From positions 484,561 through 518,005 of the forward strand of contig BFEA01000007.1 in NCBI GenBank assembly GCA_003427395.1: a DNA stretch of 33,445 nt, in the 5' to 3' direction. Of the stretch, positions 18,851-28,609 are shown piece by piece (position 1 is the stretch's first letter; every line of letters begins with the position of its first letter). Under the pieces are notes generated by a model, which did no database searches, was not told the origin of the DNA, and saw nothing but the letters and a program-made list of their open reading frames with translations. The stretch comes from Chara braunii (taxonomy: Eukaryota; Streptophyta; Charophyceae; Charales; Characeae). Both the position numbers and the translations under genes were made by a program.

Positions 18851-19119
18851 CAGAAGCCATGTAGTGTTGGGGGCGGCAGGTTTGAGGTGTGGGACGGACT
18901 GGCTGGCGGGGGAGGGGCCAACGCCCCTGCAAAAAAAAAAAAACGGCCAAATAATGGCCAAAAAAAAAAACCGAAGCATCCCTATGTGGCAAAAAAATGT
19001 GCAAATAATGCAGCAAACACTCCCCTCACTTCTGAAAATCAGAAAGCAAGAGGGAGAAAAGTCAGGGCCATGCCACAGTGCATGCAGCACACCCCAAAAC
19101 TGTGGCCACATGCATAGGC

Positions 19120-19534
19120 ATGTTAGTACTTTTTTATTTTTATTTTTTGAAAGGGCAATGGACTTGAGGTATTATCAACCCGCCCAGGCAAATTCAATCT
19201 TGTGTCTAATCTGACAACGGTGGCCTTTTCAGCCCAGGGTGGCCTGATAGCCTTCAGGAATCCCCCACTGGGGGGCACCGGCCAGGGGACAGCCGGTAGC
19301 AGAGGGACCGAGTATCATCTGAGTGGCCAGTCGTTGTGCCTCCCTGAGTACCCCTCCCCCTATCAGAGACTGCTTTTTTAATGCCAATTAGGGGGACCAA
19401 CAGGCTATCTCTAGGTGGCAGGCGCTAAGCATCCCCAGGAAGATACATGAGGCCAATGGGGATTGAACCCAAGACTTCGTGAATGCTACTTGCGTGCCTT
19501 ACCAACTGAGCTAGGCCGCTGGATGGATGTTAGT
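19120..19534 (-). mobile_element. tRNA-derived SINE with 8-bp target duplication
   Basis: Read on the minus strand, the 5' head (about 19519 down to 19448) holds a perfect A box, TAGCTCAGTTGG (19513-19502), and 31 bases later a perfect B box, GGGTTCAATCCCC (19470-19458): the internal RNA polymerase III promoter. A body of about 300 bp follows, then an A-rich tail AAAAAATAAAAATAAAAAAG (19147-19128). ATGTTAGT flanks the unit at 19120-19127 and 19527-19534. The acceptor stem does not pair well, so it is a tRNA-derived retroposon and not a working tRNA. It would move with LINE enzymes supplied from elsewhere. Confidence 0.85.
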
Positions 19535-20184
19535 CTTCATGTCCTTCTTTTCTTTGTTTTTTTCCTCGTAATTGTATCCAGCCTCTTTTCCGAAGGGCCC
19601 TTACAGCGAATTAGCTAGGACCCCACGTGCAGCAGAGGTGGACGTCAAACTTACACTTGTCAGCGTGAGCAGAGAATATATAGTCTGGATTCGAATTCAG
19701 GTCTGTGCGTCACTGTTTCTCTTTTGAAATAACTGCGCGGGTGACTGCTGCACAGTTTCAAATTCGCAGGAATAACAGTCCACTGCAAGCTTGGGCGAAG
19801 ACCAGTTCGAAACTGCAAGAAAAACAGTAAACTGCGCATTCGACGGCCTACCCGTTCGATAATTGGCAAAAACGGGGGGAGGTCGCCGACCATGGTGTCA
19901 GTAGTGAAGTGGTCGTCAGGGAAGAAACTTTGTTTTTCCCTCTGGACCCCTGTGGTGGCCGGCGCGTGGAGACAGGACATACACAGTTGCATTTGCTGAA
20001 TGAATCGGCCGTTAGGGCATGGCAAGATACACGAAGTTGCAAAAAAAAAAAAAAAAGTTGCAAACGAATCTATCTAGATACAGCTCCGGCCGTTCTTACC
20101 TAAGATAGAGTTGTGACAGGCTGAGCGTGAAGGATGCATATCACGCCGTAGATTCCCGGATTTGACGGCAGGATAGTCGTTGTG
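19535..20184. other. Gene-free stretch
   Basis: A related pair, CAGTTTCAAATTCGCAGGAA and CAGTTCGAAACTGCAAG, lies near 19755 and 19803. No supportable gene is seen; open minus-strand frames at 19660-20025 lack motifs. Confidence 0.45.
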
Positions 20185-20308
20185 CGAGGTTCCCTGCTCG
20201 CAGCAAGTGAAAGTTTTCAGGAAAAAAAACAAAAACAAAAAGTTTTCGAGGTTCCCTGCTCGCAGCAAGTGAAAGTTTTCAGGAAAAAAAACAAAAAAAA
20301 AAAGTTTT
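20185..20308 (+). repeat. 62-bp tandem duplication
   Basis: CGAGGTTCCCTGCTCGCAGC and the following 42 bases occur twice, differing at one base in the A-rich part. Confidence 0.9.
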
Positions 20309-20452
20309 CAACTACGGCCAACTCCGAAGACTTCATCCATGCTATCTAGCCGCTGGAGGATGGACGATCTACGGTTGAAGATGCTGCCACCTCTGACTGT
20401 TCCACATTTTTTTTTATTTTTTATTTTTTTCACTACATTTTTCTGGTCTCCT

Positions 20453-20618
20453 GGGCGAGGTCCCACTAGCAAAGAGGATAGGATCAAGCTCCTGAATCTG
20501 GATGTGTTTTATGGGGAGGTGCAGAAAAGCAGTTCAATCTCGATTTTCTGCACCTCTCCACAATTACGTCCAGATTCAGGCATTAGATCCTATCCTATTT
20601 GCTAGTGGGACCACGCCC
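20453..20618. mobile_element. Fold-back MITE, GGTCCCACTAGCAAA family, copy 1
   Basis: A left arm of ~78 bp (from GGGCGAGGTCCCACTAGC) and a right arm of ~78 bp are near-complete inverted copies, separated by about ten bases (AGTTCAATCTC). The whole unit could fold into one long hairpin. No coding capacity. Confidence 0.85.
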
Positions 20619-20666
20619 CTGTGCATGTGGTAACTAGTGGATCCAGGCCCTACACTGGTGGATTGG

Positions 20667-20781
20667 GGGCGAGGTACCACTAGCAAATGGACGTGTTCAA
20701 TCTTGATTTTCGGCACCTTTCCAACAAAGACGTCCAGATGCAGGCATTCAATCCAATCCTCTTTGTGAGTGGGACCTGGCC
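20667..20781. mobile_element. Fold-back MITE, copy 2 (left arm shortened)
   Basis: It starts GGGCGAGGTACCACTAGCAA and ends GTGAGTGGGACC. The right arm matches that of copy 1 (GACGTCCAGATGCAGGCATT). Most of the left arm is deleted. It lies only ~50 bp from copy 1 in the same orientation. Confidence 0.75.
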
Positions 20782-20853
20782 TTTGGTAACTGAATTCTAG
20801 AACATGGCATGATACAAAAGAGAGTCACAAAAAAAAAGAGGAACTTCGACAAC

Positions 20854-20918
20854 AACAAAAAAAGAAAAAAAGAAAAAAAGAAAAAAAGAAAAAAAGAAAA
20901 AAAGAAAAAAAGAAAAAA
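20854..20918. repeat. (AAAAAAAG)n microsatellite
   Basis: Eight-base unit, about eight copies. Confidence 0.9.
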
Positions 20919-21008
20919 CTGTCAGAACGATTTCATAGCGCCGCCAAAGTCGCTACCACTGAAATCGGACCACTCCCACACCAGCTGAAAATGCCGCCTG
21001 GGACACTA

Positions 21009-21101
21009 CAGTCTTCCCCCGAACATAACGCACCCTGAAATTGAATGTATACAAGCTATATTTCCGGTCCGGTATAGCCAAGATGAGGATGTGTGGTGTC
21101 C
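21009..21101. mobile_element. MITE, CTTCCCCCGAA family, copy 2 (right end cut)
   Basis: Begins CAGTCTTCCCCCGAACAT after TA (21007-21008). It matches copy 3 almost base for base through CCGGTATAGCCAAGATGAGG, then keeps only about 16 bases of the right inverted repeat before copy 3 starts. Confidence 0.75.
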
Positions 21102-21206
21102 CAGTCTTCCCCCGAACATAACGCACCCTGAAATTGAACGTATACAAGCTATATTTCCGGTCCGGTACAGCCAAGATGAGGGTGCGCTGTGTTCGGGGGA
21201 AGACGG
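21102..21206. mobile_element. MITE, CTTCCCCCGAA family, copy 3 (complete)
   Basis: A 105-bp element. The left end CAGTCTTCCCCCGAACAT and the right end, read on the other strand as CCGTCTTCCCCCGAACAC, share ~26 of 28 terminal bases. TA follows at 21207-21208. TA before copy 2 and after copy 3 suggests the pair may have inserted as one unit. Confidence 0.85.
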
Positions 21207-21590
21207 TAGCTTCCTTGGAAAGACTTGGCCTACACAGCTCGGCCGTGGCCCTAAGGGCCTCTACTCAGCGCATGCACAAAAGACAAAACATATGGCGGTG
21301 TATTATTCCAGGTTCTGCAGAAGATTCATTCTAATTTTGCACATTCCATGAGTGCTGCAGCCATGCCCTGAGAATCACGTGCAGAGACCAACACGGCCTA
21401 GCTACGTGAGCAACCCATAACTGCTGAAACACAGGCCTGAATTTGAATCCTGAGTATATATTTGGCCAGCTCGTGCTCTATGTCATACTCACTGCCTGCC
21501 TCGATTTTGGTGGAGGGTCTGCACTTTATTGTTGCTAGAACCCTCCCGATTGCCTGCATGGCCTTTTGAGCCGTGCTAAGGGGATCCAAT

Positions 21591-21591
<1 letters not shown>

Positions 21592-21650
<59 letters not shown>
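21592..21650. repeat. (CT)n microsatellite
   Basis: About 29 CT units followed by C8. Imperfect TG/TA-rich repeats follow at 21680-21735, then a T16 run. Confidence 0.95.
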
Positions 21651-21652
<2 letters not shown>

Positions 21653-21861
21653 CCCCCACCAAACAAAAAAAAAGGAATGCATATGTGCGTGTGTGTAAAT
21701 ATTTGTGTATGTATTGTTGTGTGTGTGTATATGTTTGGTGGGGGTATTTCCTGTTTTTTTTTTTTTTTTACTTCTTTTTTTGAATGCCACGCGCCCCAGG
21801 GTGCTGCACGACAGGCGCATGCTGGGAGGGGGTGTGCGTTCGATTTTTTCTTGCCCCATGC

Positions 21862-21965
21862 CACGTGGCGCGTTTGAACGCGTTTGAACGCTTCCAGAGG
21901 GGGATTGAACGCGCACGTTTGGTCCGTTTTGGACGAGAACGCAGTTTACGGCGTTCAAACGGTTA
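21862..21965. repeat. CpG-word block built on TTTGAACGCG
   Basis: GGCGCGTTTGAACGCGTTTG, ATTGAACGCGCACG, CGAGAACGC and GGCGTTCAAACGG. Same word class as the block at 18783. Confidence 0.5.
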
Positions 21966-22086
21966 CGTAGATAGTTATTTTTCTTTCTCTTTCATCACCC
22001 TTCTTTTTCTTCTACTTGTCTATCACTATTTATCGCATTGGACCAAGAGTATTAGTTCTATCAAGGACGTTTTTAGTTCGTTTTCG

Positions 22087-23788
22087 ATGTATCGACGGGC
22101 GGTTTGCCACTTCTGTGAGTTGCCACTTCTTTTCGGAACATGCCGAACGGAACGGACATGGCGGCGAGAATCCGTAACGACATGCCAAGTTCGTCCACCC
22201 CATCGTCATCCAGCAATGGAGTTGGAGGTATCCTCCCTGCACCGAATCAAGGAAGTCCGAAGTGGTACTTCTAATGTTATCATCGTCCCATACCAAGCTC
22301 CGCAGAGTACAAGCTATGGAGGTGGTTATGGGAATTTGGTGGGTACAACAATGGTAGTGGGAGTTATGGTAATGAGGGAGGCTTTAACAACGGTTACAAT
22401 GGTCTGCGTTTTTCCAGACCTTGGAACGGTGGTTTCAAGGATCGGGACAAGGATGAAAGGTTCGACAAAATTTATGGTCTATTAGCTGAACAAACTGAGG
22501 AACGGGAGCAGTGCAAACGCGAACCAGCCAAGCCGCTGTCCCTGGAAGAGGAGAAGAAGCAACTTCAAGCTGAAGAAGAAAAGTGGGTCCAATAAAAGAA
22601 GGAAAGGGACTTGCAATAAGCCAAGCTCGGACAAATTGTGTGGACCAGCATCAAGGTTGTGTACGAATCCGCCCTTGGAAGGGAGGCGGACCTACCGAGA
22701 GACAGAGATCAATAAACTAAGGAAGAAGTTGTATGATCTAAAATATGGATGTGATGGTGGTGTTTCCACATCATCCAACCTGGAACAACTTCGAAAGGAG
22801 AAGGAAGTTTTGCAAAAGAAACAAGTGCAAGGTGATGAAGAATTGAAGTTACGAAGAGATAGTGAGGAACTGAAGGCGAAAGTTAGTGCTTCACAGCAGG
22901 AAAGGAATTGCGAGTCCTTGCGACGAAGTTGTAGCACTGAAGCTCCAGGTCATTGAACTCAGTGGATTCGAGAACGCACTTGAAGAGAATAATTATGAAG
23001 TGGTCACTCTTAAAGCTGAGAACAACCATGTTCGTAATGAGTTCAAGGATCTGCAAGACGAATTTGCTCATCTACGTGCCACGAACAAACGTAGCGTTGT
23101 TGGTGTTGTGGAAAGTAGTCCGCCAGGGGCTCCTTTGCGTGGCAAATCAAAGGACGATTCTCTTCCGAACGCTATGTACACTCCCAAGGATATGGAAGGA
23201 TTGTACAAAGCTTACAAGGACGTCTTAGTGAATATTAAGGAGATGGCTCTCTGTGAGGCCGAAGCCCTTAAGGAACGAGTAGCAAGAGTGGGAGTTTCTA
23301 AGTACCGGATGTCTGTCCGAAGATCGACTCCAAGGAGTTTGAAAGCCACCTTGAATGCGGTCAAAGTCGAATCTGACGAAGATGTTGACGCGCGAGTTAA
23401 CGAAAACGACAAAGACAAAGAGAAAGATAAGGAAAAGGGTCGTTCAAACACTAAGGTTGCACGTGATCTGGAAGAAGCTATGCTGGGAAATTTTCGGACA
23501 GAGAGGTTGAAGCAGTTAAGAACCAAAAAAATGAAGGACTTAGAAAAGCTCTGCAAGGATGAGGGGATCACTTACATTAAGCTTGACCAGGCGAAGATGG
23601 AGATTGCGGAGATTCGGGCACGGCGAGATTTTGACGAATGGCTGAAGACTAAGGAGGTTCCGGAGGAAGAAGATCAGCATGATTATGCCTACTTCCACCG
23701 AAGATATCAACGATGTGTGAGGAGGCACCATGAGCGTTGTCGGTGCGAATACCCTTACAAGGGTATCCGCCCTGGTTTCTGCAGATGA
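22087..23788 (+). pseudogene. Decayed multicopy coiled-coil ORF with SAP-like C-terminus
   Basis: The first part changes frame several times. CHFCE near 22108 may be the start of a decayed zinc knuckle. Next come a Ser/Thr/Pro stretch, a Gly/Asn/Tyr-rich stretch (GGYNNGSGSYGNEGGFNNGY, near 22340) and an E/K-rich coiled coil (SLEEEKKQLQAEEEKW) with in-frame stops at about 22593, 22617 and 22712. The frame then shifts near 22700 and again near 22910. From there to the TGA at 23788, about 285 codons are open: more coiled coil (ALEENNYEVVTLKAENNHV), a charged DKDKEKDKEKG run, and a helical C-terminus (KMKDLEKLCKDEGITYIKLD) that resembles a SAP-like DNA-binding helix pair. The layout suggests a retroelement-associated Gag-like protein of the kind I recall as multicopy in Chara. 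Function unknown. Confidence 0.6.
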
Positions 23789-24150
23789 CGGGAAATAAGT
23801 TTAGTTTAAAGCTTAAGTATATCGTGCGAGGCGCGACTGTGTCTGCGATTTATGTTAACTACATAGTTGACTAAAGTAGGCAGTGTGTGGGCGCGCAGAT
23901 TTGAGGCGCGCGTGATCCTTTTAATTGTTGATGATTGAAGAGTCAGTGTGATCGCCGGCCAGATTTTTTTATTAAGTTAAGTTAGGATTAAAAAAGATTT
24001 TTGTCTCTTGATTGGTGCGCTTGCTTGTGACTTGCGCGTACGTACGGAGTACGACATCGACAACAATGTGATTTTTGGAGACGTTTCGATAGACCTGCGC
24101 GTCACACAGTATCAATTTATTTAGCTGTCCCTCAAAACTGGACTCAGACT
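23789..24150. other. Gene-free stretch after the coiled-coil ORF
   Basis: Probably the 3' untranslated or element flank of the preceding ORF. I see no motif. Confidence 0.4.
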
Positions 24151-24225
24151 TTGGCCTAGTGCTATTGGTTACAATATCGGACTTCTAATCAGAAGATTCA
24201 GGGGTCGAGATCGAGCGGCGACGAC
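24151..24225 (+). other. tRNA-Arg(TCT)-like sequence, probable SINE head
   Basis: A box-like TAGTGCTATTGG (24157-24168) and B box-like GGGTCGAGATC (24202-24212) lie 33 bases apart. Between them CGGACTTCTAATCAGAAGAT resembles the anticodon arm of tRNA-Arg(TCT): loop CTTCTAA, with one mismatch in the five-pair stem. The T stem and acceptor stem do not pair, so it is not a functional tRNA. A SINE head or a tRNA pseudogene fits best. A body of ~100 bp and a T-rich stretch follow (to about 24355); I found no target duplication. Confidence 0.45.
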
Positions 24226-24403
24226 GCGGGGTGTCAGAGTGACGTGGAGGGAACCGAGGGATTGAGGGGCCGGCGGGGCTATCCCCCTCAGTTTTGCCGT
24301 TGGCGATGTCATACTCTGTCGATTTAAAAGTTTCTAATTTTTTTTATTTTTATTTTCTTTTTGTTGTGTTATTTTACTCCGGCACTTCTTGACTCAGCTG
24401 GAT

Positions 24404-24920
24404 TCATCGGTTGAAGACCTTGGGCATGCATCTCTCTTTTGTTGACCTATGAGTTCTTGCATGTTCGGGAATGCCGGCGGGAAAGCCAACGGAATTCTTC
24501 TCTTCCACCTGACTTGAAAGGCGGACCGAAGAGATCAATGCATGGAGAGTGGTGGGGTCCGTGGTTGTAGCTTCCCCCGCTTCCCACTTGGAGAGTGTCG
24601 ATAGTCTGAAAAGGAAGGGAATTGGAGAGCATCTCGAGGGAGCCTGTGGGACCACGGCCCGAGACTTGTAGGGGTCGGTGCGGGCGCACTGTCCACCACC
24701 CGCCGTAGCTGAGAGGGGCATGCGTGTGGGGGTCTGTGTGTGGACCATGCCCATGCAAGGCGGACGGAGCTGCCCGGAGGACTGTGGGGAGGCCACTGTA
24801 GTGAGCCCAACTGTGGAAGTCTCCTCCACGATGGTTTTCAAAGTTCTCATTTGAATATTTGCTACTACTACCAAGATCTCCGTCAGGGACCCGATCTACC
24901 TGGGCCCACGCTGCAAACAA
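24404..24920 (-). other. Open minus-strand region, hypothetical only
   Basis: Two overlapping open frames (157 and 156 codons) lie in a GC-richer island. Both are rich in Ser, Gly, His and Pro and show no domain that I recognise. Length alone is weak support at this base composition, and both frames being open argues for composition. I list it only so the stretch is described. Confidence 0.15.
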
Positions 24921-25079
24921 TGTCGCAGGCCCACGCCCTGCTACTCAGCGGGCACTAGGAGGTGCCTCATTGGCCGGGCCTAGGTCGGACGCCCCAGTGC
25001 TGTCCGTCATTCAGGACGGGCGGACTTGTCAGGTGAATTTTTACCCACCCCTTAGCGGGTTCCAACGTCCGTGAGCACC

Positions 25080-26600
25080 AGTCTGTTGTCTGTATCAATT
25101 GTTAGCGCACAGTATAGCGCAAGGGACTGGACTGGAGGCAGAGAGGGAGTTAGCAGGTTGCAACGTTCAGTGGAGCGGACTGGAGGCAGAGAGGGAGTTA
25201 GCGCAGAAAGAGCGCAATAGAATCGAAGGAGAAGGAACCTGGACTTGAATTCGCGCCAGGGTACGTTCGAAGGAGAAAGAAAAGAACGTGCGTGAAGGGT
25301 TGGCGAGCACTGCGTTGGCATCACGGGAGGGCGCAGTGGAAGACACAGAGGTCGCTCATTGGTGAGTGGTTTTGAGCAAGGGAAGTGGCGTTCCCGCAAC
25401 TTCCCAGGGTTTTGGCCCAAAAGCGAGTTGCACGATGATGTTAATTTTTGTAGTAGATTAGTAGAAGAGGAGTTAGGACGACAAAGAAGTGTATTGAGCT
25501 ATGGCAGAAGGGAAAAATCGGGAGTAAGGGGGATGAAAGTTGCACGACCCGCTCGTTTTTCAGCGAAAGCGAGCGAGTGAAGAGCAGGTTTGGGGGGTTC
25601 CATATGGGGCGAATCGAATGGTAAGGTTAGATTTAGAAGAAAGCTAGTAAGAATAGAGTAAGGAGAAAGAAGGCTTGCGCGGAGTTGTTGAAACGATGAC
25701 TATGGAAGAATGAGAGATGGATAGTTCGCCCAATTCTCAACGAAATCGGGCGAGCCAAGGCTCATTTTTGAGGTTTTTGAACCATCCGAACTGATTTATG
25801 AAGTTAAAACTAGAGATGAGTGCTTAGTCTGAGCGACATAATGACTAGAGGCTGCGCACGGAGTGCAGGGTGAAGACGGGTAAATTAGAAAAGTGATATA
25901 TACTTCCGCATTCTACCGGAAGATTCATTTACTCTATTGATAGAGGCAGCCTTCCAGGCCTTTCCGACATTCCTTTGCGCGCCTGACTGCAAAGGCAGCG
26001 TATTGATAGATGCATCTCGTCGCCTTCTAGTGGCAGGTTCATTCTCAAGTTGTGGATAGTGAATCATGACTATTGACGCATGCCTTCGTTTGTGGCCAGA
26101 TTCAGGGTGCGGGCTAGGTGCATTGAGGGTCAGTAGAGGAGAACTGAGATGGAGGACGTGAAGGGCAGAGGAGAAGGAATAAGAGTACATGGAATTGCAT
26201 AAGAGGTAGAGGAAGCTAGTGAGAGTGGCAGGCGCGCACGTATGCCCAAAGCAGGCTGCAGAACAGGGAGGAAACAAGGGAGAAGCGGGCATACCTACTC
26301 GGCATTCGGGTTTTTGTCCGACACAACGAGCAGGCATGGACGCACATACGACTACGAGAGAAAGAAAGAGAGAGAGAGAGAGGGAGACATGCGAGGGAGA
26401 GAGGAAGATAGGTAGGAAGAAAAGCAAGCTTGCCGACTGAGAAGATTGTCCATCAGTCGCAGATCGTAGGAAGTGATCTGAGTGTAACGATGTCCGGCTA
26501 TACTCTCTTTCTAGCAACCCTGTTGCTGCTAATAGGCGTCGAACATATGATTCCGATGACCATTCATAGTTGATAGGTTGGTTTGTCAGATAAAGCATGT
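25080..26600. other. Gene-free stretch with short duplications
   Basis: GGACTGGAGGCAGAGAGGGA plus six bases occurs at 25122 and 25178. Related stretches near 25490-25600 and 25695-25776 share GCTCG/GGGCGAGC inverted words. A purine microsatellite lies at 26360-26420. Open frames exist (25359-25580 plus, 25885-26598 minus) but carry no motif. Confidence 0.4.
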
Positions 26601-27180
26601 TGAACGAACGAGACCCCAGCCTGTTGGTTTACTATGTAGGGACTTCCCCTCTTGACCAGCGTTTTAGAGGGATTGTTGGCAAGGTTAACATACCGTTGAG
26701 CAGAGTTTTGACTGATACTTGCTGAGGGTTTGCCGGCAGGATTATACTGTCATTTCGACCGGATTGCCACCACACCTTTGTTTCCTTTGTTCTTGTTCCA
26801 GATACAATGGTCACCCACAACAGTTGCGACTGCGGTAAGGCCGGTCCGTGTAAATCCATAAGGGCTCGGTTTGAGCATCGAGGGACAGTAGTACTGCGTT
26901 GATACCGTAATCAGATGAGATACGATCTGGCCAACGGGCTACTTAATCTGTTGTGCGGGCGCAGCAGACAGCGGTTGAGACTGTAGAATAACTTGTTAGC
27001 AGGGGAGGCTGCAGCAGGATAGCTGCGTGGGGCAAGCTAGATTGTTGGTGGGCCCGGGTGCGCAGCCCGTCTTATTGTGCGACATAACTGGTGGAGAGTC
27101 GTGAGCCGGTGAACCTTCCCATGGCCTTATGTTTCAGGTGAGCGCTGCAGCAGAGTTTGAGTTCATTAAGAAAGGAGGTT
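26601..27180. other. Gene-free stretch; splice-like signals only
   Basis: A strong pyrimidine tract plus CCAG ends near 26800 and is followed by a short frame (MVTHNSCDCGKAGPCKS) interrupted by a GGTAAG donor-like site. This could be a small exon, but nothing independent supports it. Confidence 0.2.
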
Positions 27181-27194
27181 TTGTTACAACTCGG
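27170..27194 (+). promoter_or_regulatory. Polypurine tract and LTR-start-like site
   Basis: AAGAAAGGAGG followed by TTT and TGTTACAACTCGG resembles a polypurine tract and the first bases of a plant-type 3' LTR. I did not find a second LTR copy in the window, so this could be chance. Confidence 0.2.
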
Positions 27195-27780
27195 AAAGTC
27201 ACCGGATAGTCAATAGCGGTGGTCTGACTTCAGCTAACCAGGCTACGGTGCATTCTGGCCGCCATTGCGGGGCCCTCAGGCGTATCGAGATTTCAAGGAC
27301 CTCTCCATGGAGTTGAGTTTGTCCCTCTCCTGTATCTCGAGAGTCTGAAACCCCTCACTTTATCCTTCTTACTCTAAGTCTAATCCTGGTTACGAGAGGA
27401 AGGCGTCAGGCGGGATTGCAACCCGTAGGACCGCAGCAAGACTGTGTGGAGAGTCAGCCCACCGATTGCGGGAGCTCTGCCAGAACTCAGGAGGAGTTTT
27501 GGAGGCAAAAAATTGAAAGGTAACCATTGTTTTCCTTCTATAAACCCAGTATAACCCCTATCTGTACTTCTTGCTATGGTTGACTAAGTATACTGTGTGC
27601 ATCCCGACTTTGACTTTTGGTTTGACTTCCAGGACAAGATTCTGACTTAAATAAAGGAATGTATGCGCAATGTCAGTTTCAATTTTGTTGTCTGACTGAA
27701 AGCGAATTGTGGGATTGCATCTGAGGGAATGATGGGAGGAAGGCAGCATTGTTTGTGTCTTACTGGGTCAATCAAAGGCT
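27195..27780. other. Gene-free stretch
   Basis: No gene, repeat or known element recognised. Confidence 0.35.
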
Positions 27781-27790
27781 GGGCAAGTCT

Positions 27791-28222
27791 CCATAAGTTA
27801 GGGGAGGGTCAGTGATATGTTTATTTTTTAGTTGTTTGGAGAAGCAGACATGTTCCATAAGTTTGGGTGGTCTGGTTGTTCTCACTGCAATGGCTGTTTG
27901 TGGTTGACTTTTTAGGTACCAAGCATTATCCCATAAGTTTGGGTGGCTTGGTTGCCTTGTTTATTTTGGGTTTTCTCAGTTTATTTGGTTCTGAACAAGA
28001 GAGTCAGAGCATGTTCCATAAGTTTGGGTGACTCAACCCCTTCCTGTTGTATTTAAGGGAACGAATCAGGCAGTGGACCAGACATGTTCTATAAGTTTGG
28101 GTGGTCTTGGTGCAATGTCACACACATGCTGGAACCAAAAGGGTATAACTAGGCTATATTTTACTATTACTTTATCTATGAACACGCTAGTCACACATTG
28201 TTCCATATGTTTGGGAGGTCTG
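27791..28222 (+). repeat. CCATAAGTTTGGGTGG motif array, six copies
   Basis: The motif, usually preceded by CATGTT and followed by TCTGG or TTGG, occurs at about 27791, 27855, 27931, 28016, 28089 and 28203. Spacings are 64, 76, 85, 73 and 114 bases. The motif is conserved while the spacers are not obviously similar. Confidence 0.8.
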
Positions 28223-28609
28223 ACTATAGCTTATCACAAACTATAGAGAGTATTAACTAAGAATAAACTTGTGGTACGAAGGGGCAGACTAAATCTCGAG
28301 TTAAAGATGATCGATTCAGTCATATGCTACCTTAAAAGACTAAGGCATAAGTTGGGTATAAAGGGGTAAATCATTAAAAGACTATGAACTATTGTTTGAT
28401 AAGATTGACTTTGAGCAGGTGAGAATACTTACCTTTGTCGTTTGGTCTTGCATATGGCTGGGTGAGATTATTACTTAGTCTGAGTTTCAGTTGACAGGTA
28501 GTTGCTTTAGATGCTCGTCATGTGCTAGAGTCATAGGAGTTAGTTTCAATTCCTGCATTTTTTGCGCTGAGTTTATTTTACTTTGGTCGATTTTTGCATT
28601 TTCTGGGAT
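28223..28609. other. AT-rich gene-free stretch between arrays
   Basis: No supported gene. It runs into the ~123-bp tandem array. Confidence 0.35.

Noticed and set aside
26800-26880. Small exon encoding a cysteine-rich peptide
   Set aside because: Splice-like signals are present but the frame is very short, and no second exon or homology could be found.
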